DNA of 64,000 nt from Tetragonia tetragonoides (Eukaryota > Streptophyta > Magnoliopsida > Caryophyllales > Aizoaceae): positions 19,051,307-19,115,306 of the forward strand of contig CM076139.1 in NCBI GenBank assembly GCA_038025085.1, written 5' to 3'. The position numbers and the translations under genes are program-made. Under the pieces are notes generated by a model, which worked only from the letters and a program-made list of their open reading frames with translations, made no database searches and was not told where the DNA came from. Below, one piece after another: positions 43,335 through 53,712 of this stretch (its first letter is position 1; every line of letters begins with the position of its first letter).

Positions 43335-43690
43335 GGGCAATAAAACGTGGTCAAATAATGAGAATGTCTGGAAGATTCCTTATGTTAAAGCAGACCAAAC
43401 ATTTACAGATAGATACTATGCAGCTGAGAATCATCTTTTTCAATAAGAAAGCTATCTACAAAATAATTTGCAATGCACATTGAAAATTATATTGCAACAT
43501 CCCCACAATACTAATGTAGGCCTTACTAAAGCAATGCTAACATTAGCCCATACCATAATCATTTGCTCCATTGAAAAATTGTCAAAAACAAATAAGACTT
43601 CTCGTTTCCGTGTACGTTTAAAAGAGTTGTCCTTTACTTTATCATAAAGTAGTCATACAACAGTATTTATAATACTAGTTGTTGGTTCAC
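43335..43690 (+). repeat. repeat block, copy 1 of 3
   Basis: About 350 bp beginning GGGCAATAAAACGTGGTCAAA, with TGCAATGCACATTGAAAATTATATTGCAACAT and a late GTACGTTTAAAAGAG...TTTATCATAAAGT. Related blocks lie at about 44530-44915 and 44970-45700. It ends near ACTAGTTGTTGGTTCACGTG. Confidence 0.8.
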
Positions 43691-44311
43691 GTGCTATGCA
43701 CGCGGCCTCCCAAGTTGATTAACTTTGATACATAAACACTAATTTATAATTGAAGGCTTAACTAATTCTCTGATAAATCATAATATGAAATAAAGATGAA
43801 TACTGGACAGAATGTTGCCCGCAAAGATAGGTTTACTTTTACACTTTTGTCATGACACTTCATGAAATGTATATTGATATTAGATAAGCACAAGGATTAC
43901 AATAAAATCCTGTAAGCTAAAAGCGTGATCGTGGAAAAGAACATAAAACAAAAGAAATGCTATCATTGTTATAATAGATAATTTACGTCAATATATAAAA
44001 AGTCCTTCAAATACATTATACATGACATAATTCTTGGTCAATTGTAACACATAATTATATTGAATACACTAATACTTCGGGTGTCATTAAAGTCCAATAA
44101 GCATCTTTGGTTCACTTGGAAGTCCAATAAGTCAAAACCATGAATAGTTGAAGATCGATAAGGAAGGGGTATGGCCGAAAAAAATATGGTGTATGTATTG
44201 AATATTGATGTCTGACTGAGAAGGGATAGTATTTAGGGGATGGAAAGGAAAAGAAAACCTTGGAAAGGGAAAAAAAAAAAAAGCAAAAAGAAGGAAAAAA
44301 AAGGAGAAGTT
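43691..44311. other. non-coding stretch between repeat copies 1 and 2
   Basis: Begins with CACGTGCTATGCACG, a small palindromic region. No coding sequence. Ends in an A/G-rich run. Confidence 0.4.
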
Positions 44312-44418
44312 AGTTACTATTCATTTGTGAATAGTTACTATTCATGGGTGAATAGTTACTATTCATTTGTGAATAGTTACTATTCATGGGTGAATAGTTA
44401 CTATACATGGATGAGTAG
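44312..44418 (+). repeat. 21-bp minisatellite, five units
   Basis: AGTTACTATTCATTTGTGAA and AGTTACTATTCATGGGTGAA alternate for five units. The unit length is a multiple of three, so the + strand stays open and would encode a repeated SYYSFVN/SYYSWVN heptad, but I see no gene around it. Confidence 0.9.
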
Positions 44419-44529
44419 TATTGGTGATATTGGCTTTTTAAAGGGTGAGGGATGGTATAGTATATACTATATTATATTGTACTTGTATAAGCATACCTAG
44501 TAGTGTATGGAGTAATTCCATATTAGAAG

Positions 44530-44915
44530 AAATGAGGGGAATAAAATGTGGTCAAATAACGAGAATTTTTTGCAGACCAAAAATTTACTGATTGATATTA
44601 TGCTGCAGCTGGAATCAACTATTTCAGCAACACAAAGCTATGACCTACAGAATAATAATTTCCAATGTACATTGAATATTCTTTGAAACTAGATTCTGTA
44701 AAGTATAAGTTGTATCACATTGGAAATTATTTTGCAACATGACCACAGTACTGAGGTAGCCCTTACTGAAACAAGATTCTGATGTAGCCCATACCGTAAT
44801 CATTCGTTCATTTAAAATAACTTAAATAAGACTTCTTGTTTGTCTGTGTAAGTTTAATAGAGGTGTTCTTTACCTTATCATAAAGTCATTATATAACAGT
44901 ATCTTATACAACAGT
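44530..44915 (+). repeat. repeat block, copy 2 of 3
   Basis: Same series as copy 1 (GGGGAATAAAATGTGGTCAAA ... TTACCTTATCATAAAGTC), including a segment AAGTTGTATCACATTGGAAAT that is the uninterrupted counterpart of the MITE insertion point in copy 3. Confidence 0.8.
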
Positions 44916-44969
44916 GTAGTATATCTGATAGTTATTATGTATAAGTATACCCGGTATTGCATGGAAAGA

Positions 44970-45715
44970 GGGGAATAAAACGTGGTCAAAAGTAGGAAAT
45001 CATTATTTCGTCTACAAGATTCCTTATCTTAAAGTAGACTACAGATTTACTGATTGATATTATGCTGCAGCTGGGGAATCAACTTTGCAACAAGAAAGCT
45101 ACGACCTAATCTATAATTTTCGATGCACATTGAATAATATTTGAAACTAGATTTTGTAAAGTACAAGTTGTATTACTCCCTCTGGTCCATGGAAATCTTT
45201 ACGCTTTCCATTTATGTTTGGACCATGAAAATCTTTACGTTTCCTTATATGGTAATGTATTTGAGTACCCTTTACTATTTTACCCCTCCACCTTCTTACC
45301 CCCATGTTACCAAAAAAAAAAAAGAATCTCACGCCACTAGCAACAAAAGTAAGGAAAATAATAGAAAAGCAAGGAAAGCATTAAGTACCCACTAAAATAT
45401 TATTTTATCTCTCTTAATACCTCATGGCTCATGTGCTCTTTGAAGGGTAAATTTGAAATTTTTGTACTAAAATGTGTTTTCCTTAATATTAGTCTTATTC
45501 TCCAAACGTCAAGATTTCCATGAACCGGAGGGAGTACATTGGAAATTATTTTGTAACATCATCACAATATTGATGTAGCCCATACCGTAATCATTCGCTC
45601 CATTAAAAAATAAAAAAGACTTCTCATTTGTCTGTGTACGTTTAATAGAGGTGTCCTTTACTTCATCATAAAATCGTCATAAAACAGTATTTTTAACATC
45701 AATATAGTATATATG
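44970..45715 (+). repeat. repeat block, copy 3 of 3, interrupted by a MITE
   Basis: Same series (GGGGAATAAAACGTGGTCAAA ... TACTTCATCATAAAATC). It is split at 45174-45536 by a Stowaway-like insertion. Confidence 0.8.
45174..45536. mobile_element. Stowaway-like MITE with TA duplication
   Basis: The body 45176-45534 starts CTCCCTCTGGTCCATGGAAA and ends TTTCCATGAACCGGAGGGAG. It is flanked by TA at 45174-45175 and 45535-45536. The terminal CTCCCTC and TA duplication are those of Tc1/mariner-derived Stowaway elements. Copy 2 of the surrounding repeat supplies an empty site. At 359 bp it is on the long side for the family. Confidence 0.9.
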
Positions 45716-45759
45716 ATAATTATTAGATGATTTTAGCTATCGATGTTAATAACATGCAG

Positions 45760-48700
45760 AGACAAGAAGAAATGTTCAGCTCCACATGTCTGCCCGTATC
45801 ATCCAGTTGGCGTTGATTTGTTTGTGTCCGAAAAAAATCAATCACATAGCTCAACACCTTGAACTTCCTGCTGGTAGGATGGATAGGAGAGCACCTTCAC
45901 TCCTTATTGTTAATATTCAGGTGTTGTGAGCTTCATATAGTGTCCATGATGACCTTCATACATAAGACAACAATGGATATTAAGATTGAATTGCATTTAT
46001 TGTCAAATTTCCCTGAATGTCATTCTTTACATGCTACTGGTGTTGATATCATATGTTACTTTACACTCATTTACCTTGTGGCAGTTACCTACTTATCCAG
46101 CAGCAATGTTTGGTGGTGATGGTGACGGGGAGGGAATGAGTCTTGTTCTTTATTTCAAGCTATCTGAAAGCTTTGAGAAGGATGTCTCTCCACATTTCCA
46201 GGATTGCTTGAAGGTAACTCGCTTTAAAAGAACCAACTCAAAAAGCATCTCTGCTACATGGTGTTGCACTATGAAACTTTTGGGCTGTTTTTTTCTCGCC
46301 TTATGTGTTGTTTCCTAAGTATGCATCGATTAGACAAAATGGGTCTCAAAAATGTTAAAGTGTGCCAAAATAGTCGATCTACTATGCTATTATTATTATT
46401 ATTTTATTTATTTATTTTTTTTGTTTTGTTTTTGTTTTTTTTGTTTTTGTTTTTGTGTATAAAAGAGAGAGTTAAAATATTACAGTCCTAAATTACCAAA
46501 AAAAATAATATTACAGTCCTACAGAGTGCAGTTAGAAAGTTATAGATAGCTTCTCCTCTTCCATGCTGAAACTTCTCCTGCCCTCTTAACTGTCTTTAAG
46601 TACATCCGGAGAAGCATCAGCGTGGAAGAATGATTGATAGCCATTCGACAGTGTCATATGCCAAGTTGATCTTTCTGTACTCTGTGACATCCATACAAAT
46701 CACTATTACATTTCTGCTTCAAACACCATTGTTGATGGCATAATGCAAAATAGTGCTTATAATGCAAATTGATACAAAGGACTTGCATGTTGGTGGCATA
46801 TTGCAAATAGTGATCATCAGATCTTCGAGCTTCCAATAAAAGAGTATGATGAGGTGTTATTCACTTAAACGAATTAATAGCAACATTGATTAGTGGATAG
46901 CAACACATCAATAAATCAGTGTTTTCACTTCATTCTTGATGTGTATCTTGGGCTATCTGTTCCCTTTATCTCTGCTTGTTTCATTGACATCTTGGCGAGA
47001 GTATGATCAGTTACATAGCACATATCTTTGTAGTGATCCTGGACTGTCATGGGAAAAACCGTCGCTTTTGTCTTGGGATGGTTAGATGACAGATTTCTTT
47101 GTTTGACAAAATTAGTTCCCATGCTCTGGGCCTGAACCTGTAAAATTCAGAGTTTGAATGATAACTGTTTTACAACGCTACTGTTTCATGTGCCTTGATT
47201 TGTACAATTGCATTCATGGAATGGTATACTATCATAGCTCATACAAACTACTTTTATGTGACAGAGATTAATTGATGATGAGATGGAGAAAGTAAAAGGA
47301 TTCACCAAGGAAACTCTGGTTCCTTTTAGAGAAAGGCTAAAAATCATTGCTGGTGTAGTTAATCCTGAAGATCTTGGCTTGAGTTCTACTGAAAGAAAGC
47401 TTGTGCAATCTTACAATGAAAAGCCAGTTCTTTCACGCCCACAGCACAAGTTTTACAAGGTAACGTACTTAACCCCTTCTGTCCTGTCTCCGCTTTTAAG
47501 ACTGCAAGGGACAGTGGATTAAACTACCTGCACATATGCACTTATCTTGCCCCTTCCCAAAGCATTTGTATGTGCATGAGATATAATCATAGAAGAAACT
47601 ATCATGTTTTTCCTTTAAGTCGGCCTACTAGGTACCTCTACATCAAAAAGTTCCGATTGATAGATGGATGTGTACAATGCACTTGGGGGGGGGGGGGGAC
47701 GTTGTCCTTGTGGCTCCTATGCAGCTAGCAAGTCGTAGCTCTCTAAAAAGTTTGATCACAATGTGGTGATTACTTGGTAACCAAAAGTTTGAGCCATCAT
47801 AATGAACTGCAGAATATTGAAACTGTTTTAACCGCTTTTCTTCCAGGGTAAGAATTACTTTGAGATAGATTTGGATGTTCATCACTTCGGTTACATATCG
47901 AGGAAGGGACTTGAATCATTCCGGGAACGACTGAAAAATGGCATTATTGATCTTGGTTTAACCATTCAGGTATTGTTTCAACCTGCTGCTCTTTCTATCC
48001 CTTATTATCTAAATCTTTCGATGGTGGAACTTGATTGTGGTTAGAGAGAGGCTAACCAGGCTAACAATAACGAAAAACTAGTTGTTCAATTTTTTCGGTT
48101 TTCCTTTCTTTCTTTTTTGTATGCTGAATCCACAAGGCAGACATTTTGTGTGCAGAGCTTTTGCAGATGTTACTTCATGATGATTTTGATTAGTGTCTTC
48201 GAAAATAAATTTGTTTTGCTTTTATGGTAATTGATGAGATAATTCTTGTTTAATTTTTAATGTGAGCCTGCACAATGTAATTACATGCCACATTGAAGGA
48301 TGCTATTATTTCTTGTTGCTGGAAAACTACATATTCAGAAGCTGACAATAGTAAATGCCAGTGTTCAGGGTATAGTTTTTGTTAGGAGTAATAGGTGAAC
48401 TTTAGTCATCCACTGACTGGCTGTTGAGTCCAGTAGAGAACTAAAAATATTACATCCTGCACTATGTGTGGTACATGAGTAAATTGTAGAGGTTCCTTAT
48501 AGTTGTGGTCCAGTTGTTTACTCTCTCAACGTACCTCAAACAGCCTGTTCCAGATATGCAGTGGCGGACCAGGAATCAATTCAAGGGGGGGCACTCTCAT
48601 TCTAAAATATAGGACATTTCTTAAATATTACAGTATATAAAAATATTATTTTATAAAGAAAATTCTAAGAAAATTTGCCCCAAAAACATTTTCATGGAAT

Positions 48701-50420
48701 CCACTTGAGGGTACTTGCATCCGCCACTGCAGATATGTGAAGAACAATCATATTAGGAAAACAAATTACCGTTCACTCTGCACAGTTAGGGCACAACCCT
48801 CAAAGTCGTGGAGATGAAAAGTTATGAGGGTCCTTACTCTGTTGCAGATTATGGGGTTTTCTGTATACATATGCAGTCCAAATGAAATCCTTAATCTTGG
48901 TACTGCTTTGGCTTCCCATAAACAATGACACTTAAGATATAGGTTGTGGGTTAAATATGTGGTCAACTTCACACATTTTCCTGTTATTGTCAAAACAAAT
49001 ACAGAGCAGAAAAGTAAATCAAGCAAACACAGAGCAGTAAACTCATCCAACACCTCCATATCCAGTAGCATCTTTACATGGACAATGAAGAGAGGCTCAT
49101 TTACAGTAGACAAGGGGTTTTTTTTCCTGTCAAAGATTCTTTTAAGATGACCGACTCCTTGCAGTTCAGCAAAGGAATCTGTAAATAAATAAAAATCAGG
49201 AGGCTCACTCAAGTGGCTTGAACATTATATGTAGAGACATAGCTTCATTGACACCACCTACATTTGACCCAAAAACCAAAAGCGGCAAACTATCTCGTTA
49301 CCGAGTCTTAATTCAGACAGTGAAACTTCTCCTATAGTCTGCCCACCCTGTGTTTTCCCCTTTATCTTGAAATAATTTTTGCTAGCATGTTTACTTGACA
49401 TTATTCACAATATGAAGGTCCTAGTTAAAAAAGTGAACATCTACTGGTCTTTGAATCAATACTCAGAGGATGCATATTAAAATTGGGTTTTTTTTTTGAT
49501 GATTAAGCATTCTTTTTCTTCATTAAGATCTCTCAAAACAAGAGAATAAGAACAAAGAAACGCTACACGCACTTGCTACAAAGCGCATCACGTTTAAGCT
49601 AGGCAAAGGAAGAGAGACTAGAAAAATCAGAGCACCATAAAGAACACGTTACAGCCAACCTAAAAAATCAATCTGCCTGAACAAACCCTGTTTTGCCAGA
49701 CTGTCAGCTATCACCTCATTCGCGCTTCTACACTTATGCACAATCTTCAATCTAGGCCACCACTTCTTAATCCTTCTGATGAAGTTAAGCTCGAATCGGA
49801 ACAGGTTCATTACACCATCTAACTGCATTAGCTGAGTCCGATTCAACTATTTCATCAATGGTGCAAAAGTAGAACATCTGCTGAGAATCTCTTTGGTTCA
49901 GGGATTTCGAAGCCACAGCAAGGATTAAGTGATTAGGGTGTGTCAGTACCATTAGGTTGGCACAAAAGTTTCTGATGATATTAAATCTTCTTTCGAGTGC
50001 ATCTGTTAATCTAGGATTTATTGGTTGAGTGAACCTGTAGGATTTCTCCGGTATTCTCCTTATTTAGTGGTATGAATAAAAATTAACGGGTGGGTGGGTG
50101 TGCGGTTCGGATGTGTGTGTGCGCGCGAGGTGTGTGTCTACAATACCTTTGCTAGGCTGGCTCCCATGTTTTTGATAACATGCATGCATGTTTCTAAAGT
50201 TAAATTTGTATAGAATTCTTTGAGCTTCAATTTAAGCTTTTTCGTTTTCAACTTCTCCGATCTTGAATACATTTTGTTTCTACTTCCCTATATTACTATC
50301 GAACAGGCACAGAAGCCCGAAGAATTGCCAGAGCAGATGCTGTGTTGTTTACGATTGAACAAGATTAACTTTGTTGATCACGGCCAAATACCCACGCTTA
50401 TGACCGTTAATGATGATTAA
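45760..50420 (+). CDS. DUF1336 (EDR2 C-terminal, CW14-like) gene, last five exons
   Basis: Exons 45760-45920, 46085-46213, 47265-47459, 47847-47969 and 50307-50420 all have AG/GT borders. Together they give the C-terminal DUF1336 domain: [59 protein letters not shown], the [18 protein letters not shown] and [14 protein letters not shown] blocks, [18 protein letters not shown], and the end [16 protein letters not shown] with TAA at 50418-50420. The family occurs as the C-terminus of EDR2, a regulator of salicylate-linked resistance and cell death, and alone in CW14-like proteins; its biochemistry is unsettled. In the first exon the frame appears to lose 2 bp between GVDLFV and the KKINHIAQ block (near 45825), so it may be a pseudogene. 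The upstream exons are not in the window; the repeat block abuts the first exon. Confidence 0.8.
46214..47264 (+). other. intron 2 of the DUF1336 gene
   Basis: 1.05-kb intron with TTTTTGTTTT-type low complexity at 46380-46460. It holds no recognisable element; short minus-strand ORFs inside look like chance. Confidence 0.45.
47683..47698 (+). repeat. poly-G run in intron 3 of the DUF1336 gene
   Basis: ACTTGGGG followed by an uninterrupted G run to about 47698. Long G runs may form quadruplexes and are prone to length error. Confidence 0.8.
48551..48737. mobile_element. hAT-type MITE with 8-bp duplication, in intron 4
   Basis: The body 48559-48729 (171 bp) starts CAGTGGCGGACC and ends GCATCCGCCACTG. 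It is flanked by CAGATATG at 48551-48558 and 48730-48737. An 8-bp duplication with CAGTGGCGGA termini fits non-autonomous hAT elements. The interior is AT-rich. Confidence 0.92.
49484..49900 (-). mobile_element. LINE 3' fragment with RNase H tail and poly-A
   Basis: On the minus strand, 49894 to 49650 reads [20 protein letters not shown], then, after a frameshift near 49795, [20 protein letters not shown] and [15 protein letters not shown], ending at 49649. These are the last blocks of the RNase H-like domain of plant L1-type LINE polyproteins. A T run at 49489-49498 on the + strand is the poly-A tail about 150 bp beyond the stop. It is a 5'-truncated, decayed LINE insertion inside the last intron of the DUF1336 gene. 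Confidence 0.78.
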
Positions 50421-50778
50421 GTCGGGGTCATGCAGAAATCCCAGTGTATAACAGTATTATTGGAGGGGGAAAGCTGAAGGTGTCTTCTACTACACAGATG
50501 TCCAACCTGTCTGACCTCATTGAAGTTGTGGATAAATCAAAAGGGCGGTGTTATTGCAAAGATATAAAACACTATTGCGGGTCCAATATAGAAGGACTCA
50601 ACTCTTTTATGTTTCTATATATAACATAAACGACGTGGCAAAGATGTTTTACACTGTGGCAATAACAAAATTCTAATGCTAAACTATGTATTTTGGTGGC
50701 TGTTGTGCTTGCTTTCAGATATATCTAGTCAAATACGATTGACTTGTGTCATACAACTTTCCACTTAATAAACATTTG

Positions 50779-50779
<1 letters not shown>
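50421..50779 (+). other. presumed 3' UTR of the DUF1336 gene
   Basis: Follows the stop codon directly, moderately AT-rich, with AATAAA-like ATAAAC at about 50769. No coding features. Confidence 0.4.

Positions 50780-50864
<85 letters not shown>
50780..50864 (+). repeat. (TTA)n microsatellite, about 28 units
   Basis: Pure TTA/ATT trinucleotide run of about 85 bp. Confidence 0.95.
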
Positions 50865-50865
<1 letters not shown>

Positions 50866-51133
50866 ATGGTAGAAAAAAGAGTTGAATCTCATACAACCAT
50901 TGGAGTACAACATAGACGCCTATTTGAGCCAAAAGCTCATACTCTTGATATGGTCAAAGTCAAACACCTATAACATCATAACAAAACACAAAATCAACAC
51001 AAGACCAAACAAACACTTGAAATTAAACAACATATAGGATCCCAAAATCCTAATTAATCAAGATGAAAAGGAGAAACAACACCACCTATGCCACCAACTC
51101 AAAGGAGTTGCAACTTAGACCAAAAGAAGGTAC

Positions 51134-52148
51134 TCATCCATTTGTTGGCCTTTGAAGAAAACCTCCTTTGCATAAACTTTCAAGAATGCGAATGACTCTT
51201 TCTTCTATGTCTAATAACCCTTCCTTTTGTAATTCGTACAACTTCTTGAAGAATTCGTCATCGGAGGAATTTTCAACAAGTTTCAAAGTATCCATTAACC
51301 GATCCTCATCATTATCAAAGTCAAAATAGTCACAAGGAATGGAGCATTTATTATCAAGCATGGCATATTTGATTTGATTTTATTCTTCCACAATCTTGCT
51401 AATATCGATGTCATTAGGTAACTCCTCTACCTCAAACACACCTGGAAGAGCCGCAGGAACGTCACTTAAACTCTCAACACCACAGGAAGGAGCTGATTCG
51501 GAAAAGAAGACCACTGCAACTCTAGGGGTCTTCTTTCTCGACTTCTTCGACCCACCAAAAAGAGGAGGAATGGAATCAACTACATCAACGTCAAAGTGAC
51601 CCAAAACAGACTTCTCGGGCAGACCTCTAACACCAGATTGACTCAAAATAGACCCTTCAAGCCCAACCTCAATGTCAACATCAACCGAATTATTAGAAGC
51701 ACAACAACTAACGATTAAGGGACCGGATAAATCAGGAGACTCAGAGGCATAAGAAAACCTATAATTTTCCAACACAAGAATCTCATCAACACCCAACTTA
51801 AAGTTATTGTCCGAGTAGCAAACATCATAGTCATTCTTACGTACCACTACTAAAAGCTCATCCCTTAAATACTCCTTAAAGATACTTAAACACGCCCGCA
51901 GAAAAGGCGTCGAATTATCCACACATTGAAGAATAGACCTCGACTCATTGTTGCAAACATCTCTATTACAAAATACAAGCAAGTCTAAATCAAGAGACTC
52001 ACCCCCTGATTTATCCTTTGGGGACTCAACGACTTTACCCTTATTAGAACCGGTAGCCACTAGGAGAAACGCATAAACGAATGTTTTCCATTGATTAACA
52101 ACATAACGATCGGGAATAAAAACAGAATTTTTCCCCCCTCACAACCAC
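51134..52148 (-). pseudogene. unrecognised gene fragment, frame interrupted once
   Basis: A minus-strand frame is open from about 52145 through 51383, meets TAA at 51380-51382, and continues in the same frame to 51134. The combined product would be about 340 residues. Visible: FIPDRYVVNQWKTFVYAFLL near the start, an acidic Ser/Asp-rich middle (FDVDVVDSIPP, SKKSRKKTPRVAVVFF) and an acidic helical end (YFDFDNDEDRL, LQKEGLLDIEERVIRILESL). No ATG opens the first part, and I do not recognise the family. It may be a captured fragment or an old element ORF. Confidence 0.4.
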
Positions 52149-52547
52149 ACAAATACCACCCTCATTGATTAACACCCGACTGAATACTCCATTTTAAAAA
52201 CCCACATTTTCTTTGATGAGCATTTGTTAAATTGTCTTTGGTAAGGTCACAAGGATATATTTTGTTTTTGTTGTCCTTTCTGGTACAAAATAGAGAAATC
52301 AAACCAAATTCAAGAATAAAGCACATACGAAATTACAACAAGAAAAACCCAACTGAGAAAACCACAAAAAATTCTAATATGTGCCTCTTTCTCTTCCTTA
52401 AGCATTAAGCATACCATTTGGCATTTGGCTTATGTGCTCAAGAACTCATCCAACATCACTAAGTCTATTGGTCCATTTATCGCATGTCATAAGCCCATAA
52501 CCCATAATCCTAACCCCACTAAATTTAGGATCATTTCCTTTAAGTAA
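52149..52547. other. non-coding stretch, no gene seen
   Basis: AT-rich intergenic DNA without recognisable structure. Confidence 0.4.
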
Positions 52548-52823
52548 TACTCCCTCTGTTTCTTATTCTTCTTTCTATTTGAGTTTTCATGGTCTCGAAG
52601 ACGATAATTTGACCATATATAATTATAATTCTACAACGATAAAAGTTATAAAAATATTTTTTTTTTGAGATATTTTGAAAATATAAAAAAAAATGGATCT
52701 AATTATAGTGTTCTTCTTATTTAGTAAATCTTTATACTTTATTGTCTTAAATTAATGGTCAAAATTTGTAAATTTTGACCTTAAAAAGCCAAATGGAAAG
52801 AATAATTTGGAATGGATGGAGTA
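52548..52823. mobile_element. Stowaway-like MITE
   Basis: The body 52550-52821 runs from CTCCCTCTGTTTCTTATTC to GAATAATTTGGAATGGATGGAG, with inverted ends and TA at both sides (52548-52549, 52822-52823). 272 bp. Confidence 0.85.
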
Positions 52824-52910
52824 TTATTTAGCACCCTAACACAATTAAGAAACTTTAATTTCTTCATAAAATAATTCTAAATCATGCTTCAATAACCTAC
52901 GACTGATATA

Positions 52911-53105
52911 TACTCCCTTCTTTCCACAATATAAATCGTTTACCCCTTGACTTTAAATTTAGCAAAGAAAATAAGCAATTGATGAGTTAATGTGAAACAA
53001 TGGTAGAATGGGGTAATAAATATTTTTTTGGAACTCGAAAATGACTTATAATATGAAATAAAATTGATTTTCTAAAACGACTTATATTATGGAACATAAA
53101 GAGTA
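52911..53105. mobile_element. Stowaway-like MITE
   Basis: The body 52913-53103 starts CTCCCTTCTTTCCACAATATA and ends TATATTATGGAACATAAAGAG, with TA at both sides. It has lost a few terminal matches, so it is older than its neighbour. 191 bp. Confidence 0.8.
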
Positions 53106-53483
53106 CAATTTAATATTTATACATAAAGTTGGCATATTTCAGGAAGGCACCATATAGGAATGCCATGTACGCAAGCATTTACAAAAAAAAAATATAAATA
53201 ATCTTTTGGATAAATGTTGATTTATGGTGAACTACTAGAGTTTTATTCTAAATATAACTAAATCTTTGTCAAATATTCAACTTGAATTTAATAGTTTTTA
53301 TCCATCTCTCAAAAATAACAGTTTTTACACCACCAATACGCATCAAAACGTACTTTAAAACAACATGCAGTTACAATATATTATGTATAATTGTATCTAA
53401 TATTAGTTCATGTAAATGAATTTGAAAATTCGTATTTAAGATTAAAATAAATATTCAAAATAAAAATATCCACATGGACTTAT

Positions 53484-53712
53484 AATATAGATGTATATTT
53501 TTTTTGGGTTCATAACCAAGGGTATTCACCGTCGACCACAGTAACTATTTTCCCGCGCTGGCTTATAGGCACCTCAAAGGGTGGGACAGCTTGCCAAAGA
53601 TTTTAAAGTTGCTCCATGCCCAATGTGAGATTCGAACCCTCGACCTTAGTTAAGGACGGATGAGTCCCTACCACTCAACCACACCTCCTTGGTTAATATA
53701 GATGTATATTTT
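53484..53712 (-). mobile_element. tRNA-derived SINE with 18-bp duplication
   Basis: The body 53502-53694 reads, on the minus strand, CCAAGGAGGTGTGGTTGAGT at its head, with an RNA polymerase III A box (GTGGTTGAGTGG, 53671-53682) and B box (GGTTCGAATCTC, 53627-53638), and ends in a short A-rich tail. It is flanked on both sides by AATATAGATGTATATTTT (53484-53501 and 53695-53712). Length 193 bp, as usual for plant SINEs. The well-kept duplication points to a fairly recent insertion. Confidence 0.93.

Noticed and set aside
43670..43710. ACTAGTTGTTGGTTCACGTGCTATGCACG as a Helitron-like terminus
   Set aside because: A short hairpin and a CTAG end are suggestive, but there is no TC start partner, no Rep/helicase gene and no second copy of the end in the window.
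48766..49212. 148-codon minus-strand ORF in the last DUF1336 intron
   Set aside because: No recognisable domain, inside an intron on the opposite strand, and no promoter or splice context.
53627..53682. tRNA gene
   Set aside because: A and B boxes are present, but the 193-bp body, A-rich tail and 18-bp duplication make it a SINE; no cloverleaf with an anticodon arm can be drawn.
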